Part shown: piece after piece, positions 8,315-17,125 of the stretch
Layout: each line of letters begins with the position of its first letter
Numbering within the stretch: position 1 is the first letter of the stretch
DNA from: Catenovulum sediminis
Lineage (GTDB): Bacteria > Pseudomonadota > Gammaproteobacteria > Enterobacterales > Alteromonadaceae
NCBI RefSeq assembly: GCF_040270295.1
Contig: NZ_JBELOE010000060.1
Strand: one strand, 5' to 3'
DNA: 64,000 bases
The notes under the pieces: generated by a model
What the model was told of the DNA's origin: nothing
The model's database searches: none
Seen by the model: only the letters and a program-made list of their open reading frames with translations
Made by a program: the position numbers and the translations under genes

Positions 8315-10798
8315 TCACGGGATCGGAAAAGTACGTTCTTCTGTTGGATAGCCAACAAAATTACCAACTTTAAGTTTTTCTAAATCAGCAACAGGATAGC
8401 CCATTACATTTTCAACTTCAGGATCTTCAACATAATGGACAGATTGAGAATTGATTGTTTCGTAAGTCCAGCTTCCATCTTCAAACACTTTTACAACAAC
8501 ATGTCCTACGTCAAACGTCATCAAGCGTTCTTTAAAGTCTGGATTGTTGTCTCTTAAATATCGAACTCCGGATAGCCCGTCTTGAGTAAAGGATCCAGCC
8601 CCCCATACATGCTCGCTTGCAGATACAATGATTAAGTCTGCATTGGTTTTTTTCACATAATCAGGGCTTATCGAACCATGCCAGTGATGGTTACTTTGCA
8701 ATACATCCACTTTTATTGCATTTTCGCCGTAAGTAGCAAGATGCTCATCTTGTTGTTGACCATATATATCTCCTTGAAATCCGAATCTAAACCCCTTGTA
8801 ATCTAACCTAAAAGCCAATGAGTTTGGATTAAAGTCTAGATAGTTATTCTTGCAGTGGTCACCATGAGCATTTTGAACTGTAATAGTCGCATCTCCATAA
8901 TGCAATATATCACCGCGTTTAAAAGGCAACTCACCTGCGGGTTCGCATTCGTTGTCATTCCAGTGCTCGAGCGATTGGTTATCTTTTAGGAAAGCGGATG
9001 TAATGTGCCCATAGGCTTCTAATAATTTTTCTTTTCCACCATAATGATCTCCGTGACGATGTGATGTCCATATCTCATCAAGTTTTACTTTATTCGCAAT
9101 CATAAATGGGCGTACTCGTTGTTCATTTATATCGTGTTTACCCGCATCTGCCATAATGCTCGTTCCGTCCGGCAGTTGCATCAGTACTGCTAAACCATGA
9201 CTGACGTCAAAAAATGTTAATGTTAACGCAGCGACTTTATTGTCTTTAGCATGCATAATCTCTAACTCAACTTTTTGTGTGCGTCCATCGTCAAATTCGA
9301 ATGACAATTCATGTTTACCAACGCCCATCTTATTAATTTGTTCAGGTTGAAGAATGACATGAAAACCGTCTTCCAGTATCGCGATTTCTTCATCATGATC
9401 AGAGATAACATATTTTTTCGTTTTAAAATCTATTACCTGTCCTGAAATATCTTTTATCGAGACCAGTGAATGATTAACTGGATCAACTTTATATCTAACC
9501 GGTTTCACATAATCACCGAGAAATGCGACAGTTTGCTTTGGATGTATTTCAGTACGATCTAACACAGGTTGAGCCGATAGCTGCAAATAATCTAATTCTA
9601 AATATCCATAGTCTGGTGAGAGTCTAATGGTATTTGCTCCTTCTTCCAGCGGTAAAATCCAACTTGGTGACGAATCCCATTCTTTGGCATACCGAACCCC
9701 TAGAGCAGTTCTGTAACGCTTACCATTAATATGTAATTTTCGTTTAGCATCAGAATTAGGCGCTTTGTAACGCATTGAAAATTCATATTTACCTTTTTTA
9801 GGTACAACGACAACATATTCAACACTGCCAAAATTTTCGTTGCTTACAAACGAACGATTGCTAGCACTGCTATCCTCCATAACTATCGTGACGCCACGCC
9901 CCATCGATTGTAGTTCAGCTTCATACCTATTATTTTTTGGCACTTCAATTTCGTCGTGTATCCTTAGGCTGGCTACAGAATCCTCACCTTGATCATAAAT
10001 AATGCGTAAGTCATATGTGCCACGTGGTAAAGCCATAATCGCTTTTTCATCAATTCGGATATTGTTACAAGTCTTTACAAAATCATATGGTATTGAATTG
10101 CCATTCACCACGACATCAAATAATTTATTGTGGTTATAGGCGATATTTAGTTCGATTGGATTATTGGTAGATTTGTAATAATTAATTTGCTCCAAATTAA
10201 GTTCACTATTTACGATAACGGTTTGATCTCTCACCCTAAGTGCGTCAAAAAACACATACCCCCAGTCATCGCCAACTTCTAGGGAATATTGGCCTTTTGC
10301 TAGCTCAACATAAATGGGATATTCTTGCCATTCTTTGGGATTGTCTGAGCTAGCAAATATAGTAAACGCATCGTCTTTATATACTTGCTCGCCCGATTCA
10401 TTCCAAATTGTTAAATTTTGAACTTTACTGCCCCAAGGCGAAGCTGCTTTCAAAACAAATTCTGTTAACCCGTCTTCCAATACATGAATGTTATCCCACC
10501 GAACAAATAGCTCCGAAGTTTTTTCCATCCGCAATAAGTCGCCACTGGTACTGCCCGTAACAAAACCTTCTTCCTCTTCAGTTTTTACAATCAAATTATG
10601 CTCTGTATGCTCTGCTTCTAGCCAATTGGAATAACTCGCAACTGACGTTTCCGATGCTTTCCGATTACTAGCAACATGTACTGAGCAGTCAAGTTCCTCT
10701 TCCACATTATCCGTTTTTTGATCAGTATCATTGGTTGTAAATTGGCAGCCAGCAACATTGAGCAATATCAACAACGCGACACTAGATTGGTATTTCAT
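8315..10798 (-). CDS. Lipoprotein with two CBM-like modules and a C-terminal metallo-beta-lactamase-fold domain
   Basis: 827 residues. The signal peptide ends in lipobox VAGC with the lipidated Cys at residue 18. Two beta-sandwich modules resembling CBM35/CBM6 follow (about residues 55-190, with WLEAEHTEHN and VFFDALRVRD, and about 290-415, with RYEAELQSMGRG and YLELDYLQLSA). Each is followed by an Ig-like beta region. The C-terminal part (about 528-790) is a ComEC/Rec2-like metallo-beta-lactamase fold with HRHGDH at 580-585 and later GDIYGQQQDEH and QSNHHWHGS metal-site candidates. No DNA-channel part of ComEC is present. An operator at 10855 and a terminator at 8240 make it a single-gene unit in the mannan regulon. 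Molecular function unknown; a surface hydrolase acting on a glycan substituent is one possibility. Confidence 0.75.
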   Translation of the reverse strand: MKYQSSVALLILLNVAGCQFTTNDTDQKTDNVEEELDCSVHVASNRKASETSVASYSNWLEAEHTEHNLIVKTEEEEGFVTGSTSGDLLRMEKTSELFVRWDNIHVLEDGLTEFVLKAASPWGSKVQNLTIWNESGEQVYKDDAFTIFASSDNPKEWQEYPIYVELAKGQYSLEVGDDWGYVFFDALRVRDQTVIVNSELNLEQINYYKSTNNPIELNIAYNHNKLFDVVVNGNSIPYDFVKTCNNIRIDEKAIMALPRGTYDLRIIYDQGEDSVASLRIHDEIEVPKNNRYEAELQSMGRGVTIVMEDSSASNRSFVSNENFGSVEYVVVVPKKGKYEFSMRYKAPNSDAKRKLHINGKRYRTALGVRYAKEWDSSPSWILPLEEGANTIRLSPDYGYLELDYLQLSAQPVLDRTEIHPKQTVAFLGDYVKPVRYKVDPVNHSLVSIKDISGQVIDFKTKKYVISDHDEEIAILEDGFHVILQPEQINKMGVGKHELSFEFDDGRTQKVELEIMHAKDNKVAALTLTFFDVSHGLAVLMQLPDGTSIMADAGKHDINEQRVRPFMIANKVKLDEIWTSHRHGDHYGGKEKLLEAYGHITSAFLKDNQSLEHWNDNECEPAGELPFKRGDILHYGDATITVQNAHGDHCKNNYLDFNPNSLAFRLDYKGFRFGFQGDIYGQQQDEHLATYGENAIKVDVLQSNHHWHGSISPDYVKKTNADLIIVSASEHVWGAGSFTQDGLSGVRYLRDNNPDFKERLMTFDVGHVVVKVFEDGSWTYETINSQSVHYVEDPEVENVMGYPVADLEKLKVGNFVGYPTEERTFPIP

Positions 10799-10854
10799 AC
10801 AAACTCCTTTCCATTTTTATTGTCTATCGATTTATGTATTTCAAAACGCAAGAA

Positions 10855-10868
10855 AGTAACCGGTTACA
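10855..10868. promoter_or_regulatory. LacI-type operator (mannan regulon site 3)
   Basis: agtaaccggttaca, 13 of 14 positions match the palindrome TGTAACCGGTTACA. It lies 56 bp upstream of the lipoprotein gene that starts at 10798. Confidence 0.75.
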
Positions 10869-10912
10869 ACATAGGGTAATGATGTTAAGAAATAATGACA
10901 AAATAAAAATGG

Positions 10913-10936
10913 TTGGCACTTTAAGCAAAGTGCCAA
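10913..10936 (-). terminator. Rho-independent terminator after the chemoreceptor gene
   Basis: Perfect 10-bp stem (ttggcacttt / aaagtgccaa) with 4-nt loop, followed on the minus strand by ccatttttatttt. It closes the binding protein-chemoreceptor operon. Confidence 0.85.
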
Positions 10937-10958
10937 TCTGAAATCATCTTAATCCGTA

Positions 10959-12956
10959 TCAAACTTTAAAATTAGCGGCTAGTTCGTTTTGCTCTTTTGC
11001 CATGGCATAGGTTTGGTCGCTGGCTTGCTCGAGCTCTTTAACATTGCCCAACACCACTTCTGCTGATGTTTTTATTTTAGTGACACTGCGAGATAATTCA
11101 GCTGCTACTGAGCTTTGTTCTTCAACCGCGGTCGCTATAATTGCTGACATATCACTTATCTTTGTAAGCCCATTTAACATGTTTACCAAAGCATCAGCCG
11201 TCAAGCCGGCTTGTTCTGCACAATGCTCTGCTTTTTGCTGATTTTGGCTCATTAAATCATTTGCATTTTTTGCGCGCGCTTGTAACGAGCTCACCATCTC
11301 ACTGATTTCTACGGTTGATTGCTGTGTTTTGCTGGCTAGTGTACGCACTTCATCTGCCACCACGGCAAACCCCCGCCCTTGCTCTCCAGCTCGAGCTGAT
11401 TCAATTGCTGCATTGAGTGCCAATAAATTAGTTTGCTCTGCTATACCTCTAATCACAGAAACAATTTCACCTATATTACTTGATTCGTCTCTTAATTCTT
11501 GCATTTCTTGCGCAGCCTGGTTCATTGAACTTTTTAATGCTTGAACATCCGCTACGTTTTCTTTTAATACCGCAATATTTTGTTTAGCCGAGTCGTGGAT
11601 ATCGACCACAAGAGAGGCTGTAGAAGTCGCATTGTTGGCGACTTCATGTATCGAAACGTCCATCTCAGTTATCGCCGAAGCCAAGTTTTCTGTTTGTAGT
11701 GTTTGTTCAGAAATAGAATTACAAGAAATTTCGATAGTATGTAAATTGCTACTCGACATTTCAGTTAAATGACCACTTTGCACTTTTACCTTTTTTATCA
11801 TTGCGGATAAGGCAGTAACCAAATCATCTAGGGAGCGCGCTATAATACCAAACTCACCTCCTTTGATATTTTTAAAGCCGCTATGTACAAAATCTCCATT
11901 TGCAACAGTTTTAATATCTCTAATCAAATAAGACATTTGTTTGCGAATACGAGTTGTTAGAAAATATGCAATGCTGATAGCAGCTAGTACAGACGCGATT
12001 AATGCGATTACCGTGGTGTTGAAACTTTGTTGACTGAGCGTTTCTGATTCTTTATTCAGTTTTTCAGCAACACCGGAAACACTATAATTAAGATTTTCTA
12101 ACTTATCCATTGCATGAACTAAAGCACCTTGTAAGTCGTTTTTGATAGTATCGCTCTGAGCCGCCAGTTTTAACCCTGCACTTCTTAAACTGACCACACC
12201 ATCACCATTGACATGAGTGCTTAACACAGCAACATAAGGTTCTATTTTAGAGGCAATAACGGGTGCTGAGTCTATAAGTATATTTTGTTTCTTTAGTACA
12301 TTGTTATAATGATAATTAAGTGGTTTAAGTAAACGTTCAAAATCATTTGTATTTTTACCCACAATCTCTGAAATTAAATTTGCAGCTTCAATCGCATCCC
12401 GGCTCAATGAAGCTAATAGCCATGCACTAGGGCGCTCTTTATCTGTAATCAGGAAATTAATATCTTTAAGTGCTGGCTCAAAATATTGCCACTTTGTTTG
12501 AAATTCATTTACCGCTTTGTATTCAAGAGCCTTTTTATCTGTTAGCTGGCGCTGTATCGGTAAATGAGACTCAGACAAGCTAAAAACTTTTTCGAATGCC
12601 TCATCAGCTTCAGTCAGAATTGAGATTAACTCTGGACGACTATCTAACAATTGCTTGATGGCTGTAAGACTTTGAAAATAATTTCTTTTAGCATTTTCAA
12701 ATTCTTTTTCATAATGCTCAAATGACGTATAGGAATCTGTTGTGGCATGCATAGCTACCGCTTTTACTGCGGTTTGCGCGCTTGCAGTTAATTGACCACT
12801 TTCTTCCAACAGCGGAGCAATCGTATCTGCCGCAACATTTAACCCACCAGACATTTTATTTTGCGTATTTAGACCAATTAAAGAAACAATAATTAGCATT
12901 AAAACCAGTAACCCAAACGCAGCCATTATCTGTGCAACTATAGAATTGAGTTTCAT
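10959..12956 (-). CDS. Methyl-accepting chemotaxis protein
   Basis: About 665 residues. First membrane helix near residues 8-30, a long helical periplasmic sensor (about 31-312) rich in heptads, second membrane helix (TTVIALIASVLAAISIAYFL), HAMP (IRDIKTVANGDF) and a full cytoplasmic signalling domain with hairpin tip containing GIAEQTNLLALNAAIESARA. I prefer ATG 12956 over the GTG at 12965 because gagg falls at proper spacing before it. It follows a solute-binding protein by 20 bp, so the two are probably a co-expressed ligand-binding and chemoreceptor pair. Confidence 0.92.
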   Translation of the reverse strand: MKLNSIVAQIMAAFGLLVLMLIIVSLIGLNTQNKMSGGLNVAADTIAPLLEESGQLTASAQTAVKAVAMHATTDSYTSFEHYEKEFENAKRNYFQSLTAIKQLLDSRPELISILTEADEAFEKVFSLSESHLPIQRQLTDKKALEYKAVNEFQTKWQYFEPALKDINFLITDKERPSAWLLASLSRDAIEAANLISEIVGKNTNDFERLLKPLNYHYNNVLKKQNILIDSAPVIASKIEPYVAVLSTHVNGDGVVSLRSAGLKLAAQSDTIKNDLQGALVHAMDKLENLNYSVSGVAEKLNKESETLSQQSFNTTVIALIASVLAAISIAYFLTTRIRKQMSYLIRDIKTVANGDFVHSGFKNIKGGEFGIIARSLDDLVTALSAMIKKVKVQSGHLTEMSSSNLHTIEISCNSISEQTLQTENLASAITEMDVSIHEVANNATSTASLVVDIHDSAKQNIAVLKENVADVQALKSSMNQAAQEMQELRDESSNIGEIVSVIRGIAEQTNLLALNAAIESARAGEQGRGFAVVADEVRTLASKTQQSTVEISEMVSSLQARAKNANDLMSQNQQKAEHCAEQAGLTADALVNMLNGLTKISDMSAIIATAVEEQSSVAAELSRSVTKIKTSAEVVLGNVKELEQASDQTYAMAKEQNELAANFKV

Positions 12957-12976
12957 CGACTTCACCTCGTGTAGCG

Positions 12977-14212
12977 CTATAAGTTATTAACGGCTTGCGA
13001 CCATTTTTTGTTCCAGTAATCCAATGATTGTTTAAAATCACTGCTGATCAAGATATCGCGAATATAACCGCCTTGCATAAAATCGATTCCTGCCATATTA
13101 GTTGTTCTTATCAATGCGTTACTCGGGCTTTCTGCCTGAACCATTGTCACAACATCCTTTTGATATTCTTGCATTTGGGCAATTTTGGCTTGAGCGGTTT
13201 TTTGCGTTGGAATAAACCCGGCTGCATCTGAGAAATCTGACTCCATTAATAAAAATCGTAAGAACGCTTTGGCCGTCGCTGGATTTTTTGAGTATCTACT
13301 CACCGCTAACCCCCAATCGCGATTCAGCAATCCAACTTTCTCTCCCGAATTATCAAAAGGAAATGTCGTAAAACCTATATTATTTGCCTTTGCACCTTTT
13401 TGTACTAATTGTGGTATTAACCAGCTACCCAAAAAGAACATTGCTAGCTCATCTTCAACAAACATAATTTTAGAATTTTCCCACTTGTCACCAATCAAAT
13501 ATGGTTCATTCCAATTATTTTTATAAATATCCGAGGCGATCTTCAAAGATGTTCCATAAGGTTTATTAGTGGAGAATGGCTTTCGATCTGTTAACATCTG
13601 CGTATGATAGGCACCATTTCTGGCAACCACCATAGGCGCTTTGTCCCATTGCTGCAACGGCCATCCAGAGCCTATATTTAACGCAATGGGTATGACCCCA
13701 TTGTCCTTAAATATCTGGCACACATGATAAAATTCTTTTAGCGTCGTGGGGGGTTGTACATTATATTTTTTAAAAAGAGACTTGTTATAAACTAACCCCT
13801 CAGCAATCACACCTTGCGAATAAGCATACTCTTTTCCGTTGTGCTCCCAAGCATTAGAAAAGTAAAGTTCTTCACCTATTTGCATATCATTCAGTGGCAA
13901 AAAATAATTTGAATATGCATCTTTGGGGATATGTTCTGGTATGAGGGTTAAATCACCATATGCCCGAGATTCAAACAAGGCGGGTGCCTCACTGTTAAAA
14001 TTTTGTGTACGAAGGAGTTTAATTTGCCCAACATTAGGATGTTTTTGTTTGAACTTCGCAATCGCCTTGGCGTACCACCCATTGTCGATCAACGAAGACA
14101 TATTGGTTACTATTGTCAAGTTTCCTTTAACAGCAGCCATTAAAGGCGCCTGCATTAATGTCAACACGCAAAGTATATAGATAGAACATCTCAGTTGTCT
14201 TAACAAAGCCAC
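12977..14212 (-). CDS. Extracellular sugar-binding protein (SBP family 1)
   Basis: 411 residues with a signal peptide (residues 1-26, ending LMAA) and a family 1 extracellular solute-binding fold: NLTIVTNMSSL start, VIAEGLVYNKSLFKKYNVQPP near residue 130, MFVEDELAMFFLGSWLIPQL near 255. Family members bind mono- and oligosaccharides for ABC importers, but no permease or ATPase lies nearby. Instead the next gene, 20 bp on, is a chemoreceptor. I infer that it presents a mannan-derived sugar to that receptor. No clear TGTAACCGGTTACA site precedes it; only a weaker AATCGATT palindrome at 14236-14243. Confidence 0.85.
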   Translation of the reverse strand: MALLRQLRCSIYILCVLTLMQAPLMAAVKGNLTIVTNMSSLIDNGWYAKAIAKFKQKHPNVGQIKLLRTQNFNSEAPALFESRAYGDLTLIPEHIPKDAYSNYFLPLNDMQIGEELYFSNAWEHNGKEYAYSQGVIAEGLVYNKSLFKKYNVQPPTTLKEFYHVCQIFKDNGVIPIALNIGSGWPLQQWDKAPMVVARNGAYHTQMLTDRKPFSTNKPYGTSLKIASDIYKNNWNEPYLIGDKWENSKIMFVEDELAMFFLGSWLIPQLVQKGAKANNIGFTTFPFDNSGEKVGLLNRDWGLAVSRYSKNPATAKAFLRFLLMESDFSDAAGFIPTQKTAQAKIAQMQEYQKDVVTMVQAESPSNALIRTTNMAGIDFMQGGYIRDILISSDFKQSLDYWNKKWSQAVNNL

Positions 14213-14355
14213 CCCCTCAAAAAATGTTAATTTATCAATCGATTTGTAAAACTATAGTAAATAAATTCAACAAATACAGTGAAACCACAGATTAAATATA
14301 CCACCGGCACTTTATAGCTAAGCATTAAATTTGGCATTATTTCTTATATAGAAAA

Positions 14356-14386
14356 AACTTCGCAGTCCGTTTAGCACTGCGAAGTT
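14356..14386 (-). terminator. Rho-independent terminator after the GH130-AGE-GH5 operon
   Basis: Perfect 11-bp stem (aacttcgcagt / actgcgaagtt) with 9-nt loop and a T6 tract on the minus strand, 29 bp after the GH5 stop. Confidence 0.85.
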
Positions 14387-14414
14387 CTGTCAGACGTCAA
14401 AATGCGGGCTCGCT

Positions 14415-15902
14415 TTAATTACACTCAACTGCATATTGACCGGTTGTGACCTTTTGCACATTAGATGCAGCCGATTCGCCAGTTTCATTTTGTGCAAATA
14501 CTCGATAGTAATAAGTGGTATCGGGTTTCGCATCACCATCACAAAACAGCGTATGTTTTTGCGGATCGAATTTATTCATACCATCACTAATACCACCGGC
14601 GATTGTCTGCCAGTCTGAGGTGGCAGATACCGAGCGTTCTATTCGGTAGCTACGACCAACAGGCGCGCCCATCCAACGAATATCAGCAACATTTGTTATC
14701 TGTCTTAAAATAGGTGCTTCAGGTACAGGGAGTGGCATAAATTTTTCGCCCATCATATCTGCAGCCGCTTTACGTGCGATATTCACGACATCAATTTCTT
14801 CGTTAAAGGCTCCTTCTTTAAAACCGGGTATGTGGTAGCTATAGTATTTTGAGCCGCCCTCGTTATGCCAATAAAATCCACCGTTGTGGCGATGGCCGCG
14901 AAATCCCCAAATAAATGCACCAACGGCTTTAGCGCCTTTGTATTCTGAGTTCACAGCAGCATCCATTATTGCTTTAAGCTTATCTGAAGGCTGTAGCCCA
15001 AATTCACCAATCAAATATGGTTTTCGACCATCTATAGTTTTTAAATCAGCTAGGACCGTTTGTGGGTTATTATTTCCAACATTGGTGTAATAGTGATTCG
15101 ACACCATATCGACATTAGGATCTTGTAACGCAAACTCATTTATCCGCGTGTAGGTGCCATCTAAAACCAATTGATTAGGAGCTAAGGCCTTAATAAAAGC
15201 AGATGTTTTAGCCAGAAAAAGCTCATCCGTATCTTTTAATTCGTTGCCAGTTTCCCACGCCATAATGGCTTTTTCTTCGCTGTATAAACGCCCGGTAAAT
15301 GTATTTCGGCGCGTTATTACTTGCCTAATAATATGCTGGTATGCTTTATAGGTTTGACTATATATGTCATAAAAGTCATCTTCACTTTCGTTATAAAAAG
15401 CAGCCAGTTGTTCACGCCCGCCCCACCATTTCCAGTGGTCAATAAAAGGCAGAATTAATCTTAATTTGTGTTGGTCTGCCAATGCTATCATGCGATCGTA
15501 AATACGCATGGCTTCTTCATTTAAACGCGGCATTTCACCGGCTGACAATGGTTTGAGTATGTGCGTTTCGCGGCCACATGCTTTATCAGCAGAATGTTCA
15601 ACTGACAATACATAAATGCGCATCGCTTTGTGGTTAGTGCGCACCAGCGCTTTAATCCAGTTTTCTTGCTCGTCTGCTGTGGGCCATTTAAAATGCTGAC
15701 CCCATCCGCGTGGATCGGCTTTACAAACACCTTTCGCATCATCTTCGATGCGGTGCAATTCGGGTGCGTGAATACCCGCAAAGCGAAATTCGCGCTCTCC
15801 GTCCATCAATTTATGCCCGTCTCGGGTAATAAAATTTTCAAACGCTGTTACAGGGGCCGAAATCATTAATATTGCAACTGCGATAAGTCGAGTTAATTTC
15901 AT
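14415..15902 (-). CDS. GH5-family glycoside hydrolase (probable beta-mannanase or mannosidase) with C-terminal FnIII-like domain
   Basis: 495 residues. Signal peptide about residues 1-20. The catalytic (beta/alpha)8 barrel covers about 22-380: acid/base Glu221 in WETGNELK and nucleophile Glu300 in IGEFGL, the pairing used by clan GH-A retaining enzymes. A fibronectin type III-like module occupies about 395-490 (PEAPILRQITNVADIRW, TTYYYRVFAQNETGES). Its ATG shares one base with the stop of the epimerase gene (TGATG), implying translational coupling. Mannan specificity is inferred from the operon partners; the GH5 subfamily cannot be fixed by eye. Confidence 0.85.
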   Translation of the reverse strand: MKLTRLIAVAILMISAPVTAFENFITRDGHKLMDGEREFRFAGIHAPELHRIEDDAKGVCKADPRGWGQHFKWPTADEQENWIKALVRTNHKAMRIYVLSVEHSADKACGRETHILKPLSAGEMPRLNEEAMRIYDRMIALADQHKLRLILPFIDHWKWWGGREQLAAFYNESEDDFYDIYSQTYKAYQHIIRQVITRRNTFTGRLYSEEKAIMAWETGNELKDTDELFLAKTSAFIKALAPNQLVLDGTYTRINEFALQDPNVDMVSNHYYTNVGNNNPQTVLADLKTIDGRKPYLIGEFGLQPSDKLKAIMDAAVNSEYKGAKAVGAFIWGFRGHRHNGGFYWHNEGGSKYYSYHIPGFKEGAFNEEIDVVNIARKAAADMMGEKFMPLPVPEAPILRQITNVADIRWMGAPVGRSYRIERSVSATSDWQTIAGGISDGMNKFDPQKHTLFCDGDAKPDTTYYYRVFAQNETGESAASNVQKVTTGQYAVECN

Positions 15903-17125
15903 CAGTGAGTCTCCAGTTGACCGGTTAGAACTTTGATTACTTCCATCATGGCTCTACCATTATGGTATGGGGCTTTCCAAAACCCAGCTTTGTAAGTGTT
16001 ATAGTCGGCATCCTGATCACGCGTTGCCAACCAGTGCCATTCGCCTAAAGCCCTGTCTATATGAAACTCTTTAGTGAACGACCAAATATTGTTAAATACT
16101 TGCCAATATGCGGTGTCGCCTGTTAATTGGTAAGTATATAAAAACCCAACCATGGCTTCGGCTTGAACCCACCAACAACTTTCTTGGTGTTTAATGGCTT
16201 TGCCAATATCATATTCATCACAGACCTGCCCTTGATCACCTAAACCTTCAGTCAATGTCGTTTTAGCGACAGCTAAAACCAGTGGTTTAACCCGATTCAT
16301 CACTAACGGATCGTTTAATGCAACCAGTGCTTCATACAACAGCCAACTACATTCGATGTCATGACCATATGAAAATGTTTTTGAATGGTCTTGCCAATCA
16401 ACATCCATAAATAAGCGTAGGTGGTTATTTGCTTTATTGATAATAGTACCATCAAAAAAATCGACTAAACGTCGCAAAGCTAACGCACTTTCCGCTGTCG
16501 GTTTAACCATATGTAAGGTCGCATAAGCTTCCATTACATGTAGATGCGTATTTTGCGTTTTAGGTAAGTTGTCGTCTTTTTCGCTTAAACGAAAATCGCC
16601 GATGTCTCCCCATTTGCGATCAAAGGCTTCTAAATAGCCGCCTTTTTCATCGTCATGGCAGTATTTCTGTAAAATTTGAAAGTATTCATAGGCTTTTTCA
16701 ATCGCTTGCTGATTACCGGTTAATTTGTAATAAGCACATAGTCCGTAAATGGCAAATGACTGAGCATAAGTTTGTTTTTTACTGTCCTTTACGTGTCCAT
16801 CTGCGGTTAATGACCAATACACCCCGCCATATTCAGCATCGTGAAAGTATTTTGTTATATATTGAAATGCCCGATGTGCTGCAGCTTTATATTCGGGTTT
16901 ATCTATATACTGACAAACCTCACTAAAAAACCACAATATTCTGGCATGCATAACAATACCTTTATCTGCTGAAGCCACAGCAGTGCCATCTGCTTCTACC
17001 TGGCCATAAAATCCACCATTTTTTTCATCTATGGTATTTTTTACCCACCAGTCAGCAATATTACCGAGCTCATCTCTAAACTCGGCAACTAAGCTGGCAA
17101 TTTCCGGCTTGTTAAACAAAGACAT
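15902..17125 (-). CDS. AGE-family 2-epimerase, probably mannobiose/cellobiose 2-epimerase
   Basis: 407 residues, no signal peptide, so cytoplasmic. It has the (alpha/alpha)6 barrel motifs of cellobiose 2-epimerases: GGFYGQVEADG near residue 38, NTHLHVMEAYATL near 190, SYGHDIECSWLLYEA near 250, QESCWWVQAEAMVGF near 308 and FWKAPYHNGRAMMEV near 380, including the active-site His residues. In mannan pathways this enzyme converts beta-1,4-mannobiose to mannosyl-glucose. It overlaps the GH130 gene by one base and the GH5 gene by one base, exactly the partners that pathway requires. Confidence 0.92.
   Translation of the reverse strand: MSLFNKPEIASLVAEFRDELGNIADWWVKNTIDEKNGGFYGQVEADGTAVASADKGIVMHARILWFFSEVCQYIDKPEYKAAAHRAFQYITKYFHDAEYGGVYWSLTADGHVKDSKKQTYAQSFAIYGLCAYYKLTGNQQAIEKAYEYFQILQKYCHDDEKGGYLEAFDRKWGDIGDFRLSEKDDNLPKTQNTHLHVMEAYATLHMVKPTAESALALRRLVDFFDGTIINKANNHLRLFMDVDWQDHSKTFSYGHDIECSWLLYEALVALNDPLVMNRVKPLVLAVAKTTLTEGLGDQGQVCDEYDIGKAIKHQESCWWVQAEAMVGFLYTYQLTGDTAYWQVFNNIWSFTKEFHIDRALGEWHWLATRDQDADYNTYKAGFWKAPYHNGRAMMEVIKVLTGQLETH

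Noticed and set aside
8315..10798. ComEC DNA-uptake protein
   Set aside because: Only the MBL tail resembles ComEC; there are no membrane channel segments, and the protein is a CBM-bearing lipoprotein.
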